Positions 1 through 13,700 of a stretch of 64,000 nucleotides of DNA are shown here, piece after piece (position 1 is the stretch's first letter; each line of letters opens with the position of its first letter). The notes under the pieces were generated by a model. That model worked only from the letters and a program-made list of their open reading frames with translations. It searched no databases and was not told where the DNA came from. Origin of the DNA: Serinus canaria (taxonomy: Eukaryota; Chordata; Aves; Passeriformes; Fringillidae); NCBI RefSeq assembly GCF_022539315.1, contig NC_066343.1, positions 50,205,973 through 50,269,972 on the forward strand. Reading direction: 5' to 3'. Position numbers and translations under genes: made by a program.

Positions 1-60
1 GGGGAAGGGGTGGTGGGTGGTGTGGTGTAGTTTTTTGATTTTGTTTTGGTTTCGTTTTTA
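1..60. repeat. G/T-rich low-complexity tract
   Basis: The first 60 bases are almost only G and T. On the other strand they resemble the A/C-rich tracts at 14.8 and 39.2 kb. The tract may begin outside the window. Confidence 0.8.
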
Positions 61-2144
61 ATAGGTAATAGAATATAAAGTGAGGTTAATAATCAGGGTA
101 GTCTGGTCTGGTGAAAGATATGTCCTATATGATACATCACCTGAGAATCAGGGAAGTGATGCTCTGCAGCATCCAGAGGGACAGGCTGAATTCTCCATGG
201 ACAGCAAGGGCACACTCAGTAAAAAGAAGGAAGAAACTTCAGGTCTTCAATCTTAATCCTACTTAAAACACTGAATGCTGAGATTGTGTTACCTATTGTG
301 GCTAACAGTAGCTAAGAGAGGCAGAAGATGTGATGATTCACATGTGATGTGGAAAATGATGAGTACAGGAGAAGAAAATTCCCACAGCATACAAACAGTA
401 TCACATCAATGCACATGCATGTATAGAGCAAATCATGCTATCCCAAGGTTAATTAAGAAAACTGTGGAAGTTACTGAAGATGTGTAACAAAACACTTCAG
501 AGAAAAAAATTGAATTATTGAAGACCTGTTCTAAAAGAAGGTAGGATAATATCAAAAAAAGCTTTTAATTATTTACACTTTATTGCACTGAGTCTATAAG
601 AGATGTGTCATGCTTTGTCTCCTACCTGGGCTATGTAGAGAGAGCAACCACCAAAATTACCCTCCAGCAATTTGTCTTCCATCAAATGTATGGTTAAATA
701 GCTCCCATTCCTCATTTACAAGTGACATTTCACACAGAAGTGACTTACTGAAAAGCAACCTCCTGGGAAAATAGGTGCATGATCACTGATCTGAGTCTGC
801 ATATGCACAGCAGGCAGCTAAAAGGGTGTTATTCAGAAATTTATCTTATTATTTAAAGCAAATGAGCTTCATGCCATCTTTGTCATTGTGAAATACAGTA
901 CTTCTTCTCTTGTTTTTAAGTACTATTCTGATAGTTAGTTAGGCATACTCCATTCTGTGCTATTGGGCTATGATTTATTTGACACAGACAAAATGTTTAA
1001 TTTTTTTCATGGATAGCTCTCACACATGCTCTCCCCCCTCATCCCCCACCAACAGTGAGGTAAACCTTACATAACTGCAGCATGGCAGTGTTTGCTTTGC
1101 ACAGAGAATGACAGCTCTCATTTGTATTAAGGAGATAACACCCGCTTTAATCATCTGCATTTTTTAAATCATCTGCATTTTATGTGTATGTTTAGATTAG
1201 ACCAGAGAGCATATTTTATTCATTATGGAGAAATTAGAACCCAGGTGTGATGTTTCAGTTCTTGCCTGGACTTTAAGTGTGTCTCTTGGCTATTTACTGT
1301 CAGTGTTGTGGATGCTTGCCTGGGGGATACCCAACTGAAAAGTCAGGACCTCCAGGTATTCTGCCTCCAGTCCTTTGCTTCTGACCAGATCTCAGGCCCC
1401 AGCCCCTCTATTTCCTGACAGCATTTTGAGGATCATGTAGCTTCACTGTCCTGATGGAGGCAGAGTGTACAGATGGAGGTATCCTTGCACCTTGGTCCAT
1501 GTTTCTCCTGAAACCCCAGATGGGAATGCTGGTTCTTTCCTTGATGAAACAAAAATTGAAGTTTTAAGTTGAAAGACTATCAACAAAAAAGTATTCCTAA
1601 AATAAATTTTTAATCACAAATAGCTGGAATTTAATCTAGAATCACAAGTAGGTTGAATTTAAGATGCGTTTAACAGTCTATTAAATAATGCTTGGCAATG
1701 AATGGGGTGGCTGGATCATATAGCTCTCTGAGACCACATATTGTTGCTCTTTTATGACTTCATCAGCAAGCTGCTGGCCTGTCAGAGGAGATAAAGGCTG
1801 CAATTATCCACAAAGATTAGTAAAGCCGCGATTCCTGAGACGTAACCTGTGTGGTATTGAGTCCACAACTGATACACAAATGATGCCAAGGACAGACTGA
1901 TTAGCAATGTATTGTGCACTAGCATGTTGCATCTTCTAAGTTCAAAATACTGTGAATTCAGCATGAAGGTTTTACACAACTAATTCGTGGCTACATGGAA
2001 TGCTCTTTTCAAAAAAGCAAAAATGTTATAATTCCTTTTGTTTTAAAATTTACCCTACCAGAATCACAAAATCTAGAATGCACTTGTCTATTTCTCTTAA
2101 GCCGTGAAATTCCCAGCCTAAAAGTATTTTTAAAAGCCCTGGGA
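61..2144. other. Intergenic, no gene seen
   Basis: AT-rich sequence with short ORFs of 65-70 codons that look random. I see no transposon that I can name and no splice-bounded conserved peptide. Confidence 0.65.
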
Positions 2145-2192
2145 TATTCTACTCTAATCATGCACTTCTTTCAGCAAGAGCTCATGAAGATT
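2145..2192 (+). repeat. 48-bp direct repeat, copy A
   Basis: This segment, starting tattctactctaatcatgc, recurs unchanged at 2354-2401. The offset is 209 bases. Its last 23 bases are also the outer end of the inverted-repeat arm. Confidence 0.93.
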
Positions 2193-2346
2193 TATATAAC
2201 AATTGTGCAATTCCTGTACACTGCTCACTGACTTTTGTGTTTGTTTGGCAGAAGCAGCAGGCCTGACTGAAGCAGAGGTGCTGTTCAAATGAAAGGTAAT
2301 TACAATATTTGTGTTTATGGAAAACTTGAGTGCCAGCAGCAAGATA
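2170..2346 (+). repeat. Left arm of a long inverted repeat
   Basis: This 177-base arm matches the reverse complement of 3350-3515 with about seven substitutions and one length difference of about 11 bases (extra bases near 2255-2267). Both outer ends start ttcagcaagagctcatgaag and both inner ends finish gccagcagcaagata. The first 23 bases also belong to the direct repeat described separately. I do not recognise the family. Confidence 0.92.
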
Positions 2347-3349
2347 CAGCCAGTATTCTACTCTAATCATGCACTTCTTTCAGCAAGAGCTCATGAAGAT
2401 TCATGAAAGCAAATCACTTTCACACATCTGTAAGTGTGTCTACAGAGAGGCAAGCACATGCTGCCATCCCATGTTTCTAATTTCCCACAACAGGTAACAG
2501 TAGAATTTCCTGAGACCTGGACATGACTTGTGGATGTCCTTTCCACATTTCTGCCCCTGTTTTCTTTTCTTTCATGTTTTTCAGTGTTTTTTCCTCAGGA
2601 ACAAATGCATTTATTTAATAACCACTGAATTTATGGAACTTGAGAGCCTTTTCAAAGGGGTTGGAACCCTGATGTATAGAAGCATTGATAAGCCCAAATT
2701 CATGCTTGATGACAAAGCTACATTTATAATTTAGAAAGGAAATTACAATCTAAATTTAACTGAAGTCAACAGGGAAAATCATCTGAAGAGACTGTTTAAG
2801 TGTTGCAAACTCATTTTCTGAACTGTGTGGAATCCTTCTAACATGTCTGGGGGAAAGAAAACCGCTGATATGAGATTCTGACCATGAAACAGCCACAAAA
2901 TTACAGAAAATTAATTCAGAAAGATGGAAACACCTGAAGACAAGTGTTTCAAGTGAAAGTGGCTTGCTTTCTTTCTGCCTTGGAAACATTTCTGGTGGAC
3001 TTAAAAACTCAATGTGCGCATGTGTCCAGCAAAAGTTTGCATATGTGTGCATGCACACACTGCACACATTCACACATACCTGCTCAGATGAGTACCTGAC
3101 AAGCTTTCATTTCTGACAGGCAACATCAAACTGGATACAGAGCAGTTGTGACATGCTCACATCTGGCATGCAGGTCCAGCAAGCTGACATGATATTCACA
3201 TTCTGCTGGAATGGGGAATGAAATGATTTTTTTTTTTTCCTGTCTTGAGGAATTGATTTTTATGGAAGGCTTTTCTCCACTGGGACCATGTGTGCAGTCT
3301 GTAACGTCTAGCATGAGTTCTTGCCTGAAAACTACTATCAAGGGTTTTG
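2347..3349. other. Spacer between the inverted-repeat arms
   Basis: About 1.0 kb of AT-rich sequence lies between the arms. Next to the left arm it contains the second copy of a 48-base direct repeat. It also has a T run at about 3229-3238 and a CA/TG-rich stretch around 3030-3080. I see no transposase-like ORF and no gene. Confidence 0.7.
2354..2401 (+). repeat. 48-bp direct repeat, copy B
   Basis: This is identical to 2145-2192. It starts only 7 bases after the inner end of the left inverted-repeat arm. Sequence after the copy diverges immediately, so this is a short local duplication. Confidence 0.93.
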
Positions 3350-3515
3350 TATCTTGCTGCTGGCACTCAAGTTTTCCATAAACACAAATATTGTGATTAC
3401 CTTTCATTCGAACAGCATCTCTACTTCATACTTCTGACAAGCAAACACAAAAGCCAGTGAGCAGTGTACAGGAATTGCACAATTGTTATATAAATCTTCA
3501 TGAGCTCTTGCTGAA
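3350..3515 (-). repeat. Right arm of the long inverted repeat
   Basis: This is the inverted partner of 2170-2346, about 95% identical outside one small indel. The sequences outside both arms differ, so no clear target-site duplication is visible. A minus-strand ORF of 109 codons ends in this arm but resembles nothing I know. Confidence 0.92.
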
Positions 3516-4555
3516 GATAAAGAAACACCATGATCTTTTCTCATTATGTGTGCCGTATTAGTTGGGAAGATGCTGAGATTTCTCAAAGTTGTAAGCGTGT
3601 CCATTTCAATGTAGGAACAACAGCCTCCTACACCTTCAGCAGCCCTCTGACCATGCATTTCAAACAGTCCCTTCCAAGCTCCCTCTAGTCTTCTCCAGTG
3701 CTCCCAGATTTTGAAACTGAAGTAATTAATCATTTAGGAATCAGTCACTAGTAAAATTTTATCAATACCTTCTCATCCAAAATTTTCAAAGCCAATCAAA
3801 GGTAATAACTTTGCTTCAGCTGTGGCTCTTGAAATTCCCTTGCCCGTAAAATAGGGACTCCCCTGAGTATTGCCTGGCTAAATAATTTTGGTTTTTAGAA
3901 GGCATGTCAAGACATGTCCCATGCTGATTTAAAAATACAAGAGGAAGATGGCTGTGAATGGTTTTATCTATGTTCCTAAGAAGTTTTAGAGGACTTTGTA
4001 CATTCCCACACTCCCAATCACTTCTGCAAAAGCAATTTTTTGTGTTTGTCCTGTGTCTGATGAACTTTAAGAAGAAAGCAAGTAACAGCAGCAGAAAACA
4101 CGCTTGTCAGCAAGTACTGCTTGTATAATAACTGTGCTAAATAACTCATAACTGTGCTAAATAAATTCCCATCTCTCAGATTTTTCCTACTATCCTCTCT
4201 AGTGGGCATTATATGATGAAGGCACATCACAGACTGGATATTATAGCCATAGCACTATGGGGAGTTATGAACCCTGTTTATATGGCCCGGGGTGAGGGTG
4301 CCCTGAGGCTGCTGTGCAAGGAGAACAGAAGGACCCTCCGAGGGGTCTAGCTGAGACTTCAAGTCCTAATGCACATGGAAAGTTGGAAGAAGGTGAGTCT
4401 GCAAAGAGGAGTCAGCAGTGCAGTCTGAGAATTGCTTGCAGTGCGCAGAGGGTGACTGCCAAGGTCATGCATCAACCAGCGAGGTGAGGCCTCAGTGTTG
4501 CAACGTGCAAACTCAGGACAGGCATCCTACTCCCTAGGAGGGCATGCAGCACATC
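3516..4555. other. Intergenic, no gene seen
   Basis: Mostly AT-rich; the part from about 4260 to 4550 is richer in G and may be further decayed transposon sequence leading into the CR1 fragment, but I cannot assign it. Confidence 0.55.
4128..4163 (+). repeat. Short direct repeat, 16 bp twice
   Basis: The sequence ataactgtgctaaata occurs at 4128-4143 and again at 4148-4163, a period of 20 bases. It looks like a small slippage duplication. Confidence 0.8.
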
Positions 4556-4708
4556 ACAGAGGAATCTCCAACCTTACAGTCTTCAAAGGCTTGGCTAGGC
4601 AAAGCCCCACCAACCTGTCAGAGATCTGGAGAAAATCCTGCCTCAGACTGTGTATCAGAGGAAAGATCTCCAGGGTGCCATCCCATCTAACACTTCTGTG
4701 ATTCTCTG
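4556..4708 (+). mobile_element. Diverged CR1 LINE 3' fragment
   Basis: The order of words, cttcaaaggcttggctaggc, then gatctccagggtgcc, then ttctgtgattctctg, matches the 3' end of CR1, a non-LTR retrotransposon of birds. The copy is old and 5'-truncated. The left border is uncertain. Confidence 0.55.
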
Positions 4709-7700
4709 TATGAACACATGAACCATGCCACCATGACACTTCAGACCTTAAATGTACAAGGTATTTCACTTTCTTTTTTAAAAATTAAATTCACACATTT
4801 TCTGCTAAAATTTACAGATGTTTTCTACCGTCCTCAGGGCAGGAGGTGTGCAGCAAACTGATCCCTCTCCCCTTCTCAGGACTGTGTGTGTTCCAACAGA
4901 TGTTTCTGCCATAGAGACTTGCTGTCCTTTTAAGGCTCACCCTCTCTCTGATCTGTCAGGTAAATAGTTGTGGAGCTGGATTTTAATACTCTAAATGCAG
5001 CTGAAGACAAATCATGGTACAGCAGAGGTGTAATTTTTCTTCATAGAAGTGAAGTATCTGCAGCTAGATGTCTCAGCAGCAGAGTTCAGTCTGAGAGTTC
5101 ATCAGGCTGTCACACAAGTGTCTCAAGCAGGAATGAATCTTTTGTGTTGTGCACTACAGGAGAAGGGAGCAAGGAAAGAGGACATTATGAAATAGTGGAG
5201 AAGCGTGTCTCTAACTTCTCAATAACCAGTTTGCACAAGATTTCTGAGATGCAGAAATTAATCTACAGGGAAAGTAATGAAGCAAGATCACACCAACTCA
5301 CATGTGGAAATACCATAAATATGAGCACAAAGAGAGTCTCTATATATCTATTTATATCTGTCTGTTTACCTGTCAATCATCTCACCATGATACTCTCATA
5401 GCAACCTCAGAATTACAGTCCATCTAATGCCTGCACCTTGACTGCTAAAAATCACTCTTACTTTTGTCAATCAGCTTTTGCAGCTACCACCAGCATAAAC
5501 CCCTTTAATATAAACAAGCCATGGTGGTTATCCACATGTGAATCTCTAAATCTGACTTCTTGTTAATTTGCTTTTATACTTTTTATGGGTTTTATTTCCA
5601 TGGGAGACTCCTCTGTGAAGACATGTAGCTAAGTATTTACAGTGTAGAGAGAGGGAAAATGAGAATAATCACCAGTGGGCAGTATTCCAGTTTCCACAGT
5701 TAAAGGGGATTAATTAAATTACATTAAATCTATGGCGTACAACAATAGCAGTCAGGGCTCGTGACAGGAACAAAATGATGGGAGATGGTCTCTAGTGGCA
5801 AACACGTAGGAATCAAAAAGCACCCTTTCAGAGAACTGTTTGGGTCTAACTTTCTGTAAGATTATCACTGTGTAGCCTCCTAAAGTCATTTATTATCAGT
5901 TAAGAATCCCTAAACTTTAGATTCTATTTTTGATGATGCTTTTCAGTTACCTCCAAAACTGATGTAGTTGTTCATTGCCCTCCTTGTTTCCTAGTGTTTC
6001 CAGGGTTTTTTTCTTCTTTATCATACTTTCTTTTTAAAATAATTTAAAATAAACACAAAGCTCTCAAATTAAATCCAGGTTACCTATTGCCTTTCATCCT
6101 CTCCAGTAGGAGAAAATTCAAATCCAATACATTTTCTTTAGAACTTCACCTAAAAGCAGCAGGCACCTTGCAATGGAAGGCTACAACAACCCATCATGAT
6201 TAATATCTATGCATTTTTCATGTATAACACATGTGACTTTTTCAAATCCATCTGCATTTAAACATGTAACTGTCATCACAAATGTCAGCCAGTTTCAAAG
6301 GAAATTCCAGAAGAAAGAAATTTTTTCCATGCTTTATCTCTGTAAAAAGAGATTCTCTTGTCTTTTTCCTCCTTTTTATTAGCTCTGAAAGAAAGAAAAT
6401 TCTAGACTGATGTTTGGACTTTATACCTTTTTCAGAAAAGTCATCCTATTATCTTTGGCAGATTGATACATGCGTGTTCTCAGCATCAGGCTTTTTTCTA
6501 CAAAATTTCCTGCAATTTGTTCCTAAGTAAAAGTACCCCAGATGTGACACGAGGGCATCTTAACTTTAACCTTGTTTTTACCCTAAGTTGTTCTCTACCC
6601 ACTACGTAATTTTCTCTTTGGCTTTTGGTTACACTTCTTGTGTACCCCGTATCTCCATGGCAGGAGTCTGCACAGGCATTACTGGGGTGTGATTGCAATG
6701 AGACACCTGTATTTCCTGTGCTCTTGAGATGGAATTTCAATATGTGCAAAAAACCACCATCTCAGTTGAAGGATATGGAAAAAACTCCCTTACTTTATAA
6801 GTGGATGGCTATTTTAGCTCTGGCTGCTGTCACTAAAAGGGTCCAGCAAATGCACCTCTAAAAATACAGAGATTATTTTTCACCTATAAATAGATGCTTT
6901 GAGAAATGAATACAAACCTCAGAGCGATTCTAACAGTCACAGGCACATGTAATGGCTTGCCTGTGGTAGTTGTAAGCCACCTTGCACTTAGAGCAAGCAG
7001 CAAGAATGTGCAGCTGGGTGATGGATAACCACTGATGAGCTGCGTGCTCAGCCCTTTTGCTCGGTATCGTTTGTCTGTGCATCTGGCCTGCGTCTTTTGA
7101 GCAAAGTAGTCACAAACAGTATGTCAGCCCAGCCAGTGAAATGGTGAGGGTCAAGTCCACCAAGCCAATAAGGTTCAGACCCTTAGTGTATCCAGCCTTT
7201 CAAAACCTACATAAAATTCTGGAATAAGGACAAGACCAGTGTTTGTCCGCTGGTCTATAGCACCTCCTTTACCGAAAAGGTCAAATAAATCAACCAGTCA
7301 CAACCTGAACTGTATTTTCATCTCTTGCTGTGGTTTAGAAATATTTACAAATTTTCCTGTGTCTCCAAGGTAATAGGCAATGTTTTCTCCTGAGCAAGAC
7401 ACGGACTCCAAACGGCAGATTACTGTTTGAGAATTTCCTTTTTATTTCTCAAACAACAACAAACTGCCTAGGAGCTAAAAATTCTGCTCATTACAGGAAC
7501 TGAAATAACCAAAATTTTAAAAATACCCATGCTTGCTATTTTTACACAAAAATGCAGATATGCCTGGAACTCCTAAAAGAGCATGAGGGATTTTGCTAAA
7601 ACTTGTTGATTTATGTGGAAAGAAATGAAATGATAGAGCCTTGCAAATGCCTCAGATCAATACTGAGCTTGCCTTGCTGAGGCTCACAAAGGAAGGTGGG

Positions 7701-10700
7701 GTTAGAAAAAAACAGGAGCTGCTGATTCCTCTCTCTGTTGCTAAAGTGCTAGCTCATGTGTTTCTATTACCGTCAGTAGTATTTTTAGAAATGTTCCATG
7801 TTACTCTTTTCACTTATCCTTTCAAACATATTTGTTTTCTCTTAACCTATTGGCTGAACTGTAGTTACTGTTTTCAACTTTTACAGAAAAAAAACTTCCT
7901 TGTGGAGATACTTCAGCTTTCCTCCCAATGTCTCCTGTCTGTAAACTTAGGGCAGCTTATCATTAAAACAGTGTCTGCTGTCCTTTCTTCTGATTATCAC
8001 TGTTTCTTAGTCCCTAGCTTTTACTGGGCCAATTAATTTTCAGCATTTCGTCTGGTGCAGTGTGCTCAGAGATTATTTTTTTGTGCTTATAAATATTTTA
8101 ATTAAAGGTTAACTCAAATATCAGGGTTTAACAGCCTCTAGAACTCAATTTACAATATGTCTGACCTGACTAATCATGCTGTGGGCTAATTAGCAACATG
8201 ACAGGTGCAGTCCTAGTTGGGGGAATGATGGAAGAGCAGGAGCTGTTTCTGTGTAGGGAACACAGTTTTTTCAGTGATGTTGGGAGAAGCACAGCTTTGG
8301 TCAGGGTAGAAGTCAGTGTTGTGAAAGACCTGGTGCAATGAATCTCATAGTGTAGCCTAGTGTCTGTGCAAGTTTCCTTCCTGAAACAGCTTTTGGGATT
8401 TTTCCTTCAGCAAAGCCTGCCCTTCTTTATGAACATATTCTGGGTTGACAAAAATCTGAACTTTTTATAGGGAAGAGGCAGTTTCCCTTAGTGTCTGGAC
8501 TGAAGATACTATTGCTATATCCACTTGGAAATGAGATGGTGGTTTTGGATTAGGTCTTTGAAAGAATAAAAAGCCAGAAGTGGTCCAGAAAATATAAATT
8601 TGCTTGGGATTGAAAACAGAATTATGAGGAAGGAGGATAGGACATATCACAAGCTGATCTGATGACTGATGTCCCAACATGATGGTTATTCTTCCAAATT
8701 GTTTCTATGTTTCAACGGGGATATGGCAGAAATTAGAGAAGCCCAGTCAGAGGCAGGGGATGACCAGAGGAAGAGCAGCCACTGCCCAAGGAATGAGAGG
8801 GTTTTACCTTGGAGGTGAGCTGATAGGGTGTTGTTGAGAAGGCTCTGTAGACACTGAAAGACACCAATATATGGGAAGAGGAAAAACAGCTCAATGCCTT
8901 TATCATCACATGCTGTGCCACAGGAATGTGGTTCTTCATGCGACCTGCAGCTGAGCATGGGAGCTCCTGGGCATAAGAGTAGCAACAGGTAGGTGCTAAA
9001 TTCCCACAGTAATGTAAAAGGCACTGAGCTTCTCTAAATAAAGCCACTGGAAGCTGCTAATGACAAATCCAGCTGCCCTGATTGACGATACCCTCTGCTG
9101 TCACTTCCTCCCAGGACAGTGTTCAGGGGCAGCTTCTCAACACAGTCACTCTGCCCTGCCCTGAGCACTGGATTTTGGCATCTGCCAATGATGAGACACA
9201 AGATGAGATGATGATTTGGTCTAGCTTGCTACAGCACTTGCTGTGCAATAATTTATTGAAATTTTTTACCTGCTTTGTTTTGGTGTTTTTCAGGAGAAAA
9301 TGTGTTTTCCAGAGAGAAAGATTTCATTTGAAAAAACAAGGCTGTTTCAAAGGACAAAAATAAATAATAGCTGAAACCTCAGTGAAATGTTTAGAATTTA
9401 CTATTAGCATATTTTTCCCCAGCATCACAGAGATGCTTTGTGAGTTGAGGGGGGCAGTCATTGGGAGAGCCCTCATTGCCTGCTTAGTCAGGCAAGTGGG
9501 AGGTTTCTGAATTCCTAAACACTTACGTTGTAAAAGCCTATTAAATACTGTTCTAACACTTACTAAGAAAGGTTTCTCCACAAAGGACCACAGCTTTTTC
9601 AATGGGAAATGAAAACCAACCATTCTCCCTTTAAAGAGCCTTTTCAGTGCACATACCTTTTTTCTACATCCACAGTACTAACTAGACTGCTAGCAGCTGA
9701 ACTTCCCCTCAGACATGCAAGTGTAAAACACAACCAGCATGATACCAAAAGCTGTGTAAAACATAGAATACAAGGTGTGTATTTTTCTCAAAAAATTGAA
9801 CCTATACAATAGCCAGTCAAGAATTTTTCATTGATTGTAAAAGGGAAAAAAAATCTGTCAAGATAGAAAATCCTGTATTCCCCATGGAATCAAAGTGGTT
9901 TTTGGAATTCAGCACACACACAGAAGGTAAGGCTCTCTTACACTGGAGTGAAGACAGTTTACTATAAAGAATATTAATGAAGTTATCAAAGATGCAGTGT
10001 CATAGAACCATATCAAATAACCACAAAGGCTACCTTTGTGACGATGGGCACAGCTCAGGATCTGACATGAAGTGCAGTCAGGGAAGTTGCTGGAATCAGC
10101 TGTAAATACTGAAAAACTACACCTTCCTAGATTTAGCTAAAACTACTCTCAACTTGATAAGACACAAGAGATGAAATCAGATGCTCATATCCTCATCAAC
10201 ATGTTTTCTACAGGCCTGGTTCAAGGAGGCTGCTATTTTCCTTTTGGAAAATTCCTAAGGGAGGGTGAGAATGGTAAACAGCACCTGCTTCAGCACAGGG
10301 ACAGGCAAGGAGTATTGTATTCCCTGTGGAGTACAGCCTGCAATTAAAAGCTTCTGTGGCTGTTGAAGGAGAACTGAAATGGCTCTATAGCCTCCCTCCT
10401 GTCATCTGACTATACAGAGTACCCTGCTTTCACAGATTTTAAGAAACAGGGCCACACATCTTTTAATGGCTGAAAGATACTGCAAGGCTTTCAACTGCAG
10501 GCATGCAAACTGTTGAGGCTCTTGTTTCTTACTCATGTTAGATAGGTTGAGTTGGGAGTGCATCCTGTACTGACAGCAGCAAAGGTCACTTGAGCAGGCA
10601 CGGATCTGACCTAGGAGTCCAAATCTTCTGGGATTTGCTGCAGTGAGGGTGTCTGTGGGTAAGTTTTCTGCAAACGCGATCAGGTTTGAATGCACGGATC

Positions 10701-13700
10701 AATGATGAAAATCTTGTTGGTGCATGACAAAATTCAGTGCTACTGTGAGGACAGGTGGCCAGCTGTCCACAGAAGATTGAGGCTACAGCCTTGTCATTGA
10801 GATTTATGGTCTTAACATGATGTATTTCTGAACTAAAAATAGATGGCTGCCAATTGCAAAGGGAAGTGAAAAGCCATCCTTTCTAAGAGAAGCAGAATTT
10901 TCTTCTGGTAACATTTTTGCAAGAATTAATGACATTTTTCTAGACAAGTGTCTGGTGCAGTTACCTGCTCTTTTGGGAGCCATGGAGAACATTTTGTTAC
11001 TCTGCTTAATGTCTGAGTACTGATGGTGTTTTATGTTCACATGCATGTAGTCTTTGCTCCAAAGCGCCAATGAGTTTATATGTAAAGAGTGCAAACATTT
11101 GGATTCCTACTGAAGAAGGACACTCATCTATAAAGTTTCCCAGATAAGTTGCATGACCAGGTCTGTAGTCCTGGTAACTGCTACAGTCTTCTGGCTACCT
11201 ACAATAGCTGGGGTTTTTTTTATTGTAAATCTCTGCTTCCCCTTTTGGTGCTTTGTTGAACCTTATCTGGTTTTTTGCTGACACAGTACTTGCTTTGAAA
11301 TTGTTTTTCTCCCCTAAGCATTTAATTTTTTACAGCACTGGATAATTTCTAGTTTCTTCTCCCTGGCAATGACTACACTTTACTCTTTATATATTTTCAA
11401 GACATTTTTATGTTTGATTTTTGGAAGCTCTGTGCTAGATTTTCACATTTGCCAAAGGACCTTGTTGGGAAGAATCAGTGTGGAGACTCCAGCTCCTTGA
11501 AGGAATATGGCTTTTTCCAACAGGTATCTACCTATTCCTGGTGGCCACACAACAGGGACAAACTGTGCTTGAGCATTTGTATACTGGACTCTATCACACT
11601 GCACATTGCTCATTGCTGAGAGGCATGGGAGAAGGAGGAAAACTGGGAAGATAGTGATAATGAGCAGGAGGAGGCCTGATGAAGGAGAGCTGACAGGTGA
11701 TAATGACTCATTAGAGTATGGATGAGGGAAGAGGAAGGAAATGAGGGAGCATCTGGAGGAGGTTTGGCACTTTTGCAGCAGCTGGGTGTCTGGAGCCGTG
11801 CTAGTGTTTGTTGTGTGTAAACAAAGAGGCCCCAAGGGACACCATTGCTGGTCTTGAGGGCAGGTGGTCCCAGGGGAGGAGGAAAGTGGCTGAGCTCTGC
11901 AATGCCCTTGGCCCAAGGTCCCAGCAGGCAGGGTTTGCTTCCCCAGACTTCTCACTGTCTCCTGAGCTTTCCTTAGGCTGGCTGGTTTGATCTTTCCCCT
12001 GGTGGTATTTCTGTTTCTGGTTAATCCGTGCTTGTTTCTGGCAGGTTGAGCATTGTGCCTCTTCTTGTGGGGTACAGAGGTTAGCAGCCTGCTCCAGGGA
12101 TCCAGCTCCCTTCAGGCTGATTCCTGGCACTGTCAGCAGAGAAGGCTGCAGAGGCTGTCCTGTGGGAGCACTGTGCTGTGCCCAGCCTCTCCGGCAGCCT
12201 TCTCCAGCCACCCGCTCTAGGAGGTGTGTTACACGGACCTGGAAGTCAGATCTGCAGCTGCTGCTCTCATAACCTTTAAGCAGGCCATAGAAATTAACTG
12301 AGTTATTCCTACCTTAAGAGGCTTAACTCCTGACATATCTTCAAAGGAAAAAAAGGGAGTTGTGATAAAACACTGAAGGGAGAAAATTGGCCTAGAAAAT
12401 TGCTCTGTTGGTTACTGTTTTCTAAGCAGGAGGGGTTTTTTACTGTGAATTCAGCTGGCTTCTGCTTCTAGCCATTTGGTCTTGTTAAGCCCCTGCCTGC
12501 TGAAGAGCTCTTTGCTCATAGTAATTACCTGCCCATGCAGAAATTCCTGGACAGGGAGCAAATCACCTCTCAACCTTTCCTTGGCTAAATTGACTAGACT
12601 GTGCTTCTTCAGTAAATAGCTTCTCCTGGACTTCCTGTCATTCTCCTTGTTTTCCTGTGACCTCTTTTCAGTGCTGCAGTGAGTCCATCACAGTGGTTCC
12701 CAGCAGAAGTGTGGGATTCCATAGTTTCTGTACAAACGCCACATATAGCTTTGAAGTAACACATCCCTACTTCTGCTGATAATTCTGTGTTTATTGCTTG
12801 TTTTTCTAGGTTTGCTGGAAGGGCAGGATCAGTGGGTTAATCTGCTTGACTCTGAGTCTTTTTGAATCCCATGCTTCCAAACTATTCCTGCATTTGTGTG
12901 TCCTGTAGCCTTCAATCTGATACATTATCTATAGATATAATGCCATATGCTGGTTTGATATTGTCTTACCACTGGAATTCAGATCTGACAGTAGTCATAA
13001 CCTCATCTATTCACCAGTCCAGCCATTCTGCTTCAACTTCCAGCTTTTCCAGCTCTATGTTGTCATCTAAATGAAAATACATCAAATAACATTGGACTGT
13101 GAACAGACTCCTTTGGCCCATCAGAAATGTCTCCCTTTATCATCTGTCTTTGTAACTTCAAGGCCTAACAGCAGCCAGACGTCTGAATATGAACCTGCCA
13201 AGCAGATACACAAAGGTATCACAGACCAAGTTTATATTGGTGGTAGGGATTATGCAGTACCTTATTCAAAACTGGCCTGAAAACTCTGCTGAAGTAATGC
13301 TTGGTAGAGATCCAGGATCTGCATATTTCTTAATTCATTCCAGTCTTCAGACCATGGCCAGTCAGCTATGGTTGATTAACAGTAATTTTCCAGTAGTTAA
13401 ACAATGAAGTATGCAAGGAGGCATTATAAGAGCTGTGGTGTCTCTGAGGAAGGTATGAGGTCAGAAATGCTAGCTTCCTAGGCTTGCCTTTCTGTGCTAG
13501 ACAGAGACACAGTTTAGGCCAGTTGGTCAGATGCCCGACTCATCTGAGCTCCTTGCCTAGCTCCTGGCACTGCTCACACCCAGATATCTGAGACCAGCCA
13601 GGGCTGGTTAGTTCTGTCCCCTCTGCCCTCCCACTCCACTGTATGGGCATGAAGGGTACAACCTGGCCCCGGGAATGTTTCTCCTTCTGCCTGCTGCTTT

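Noticed and set aside
4970..5401. 143-codon plus-strand ORF
   Set aside because: No similarity recognised and Ser-rich random composition.
11443..11955. 170-codon minus-strand ORF
   Set aside because: No recognisable domain, low-complexity Ser/Pro/Leu composition, overlapping ORFs in other frames; looks like a chance ORF in GC-richer DNA.
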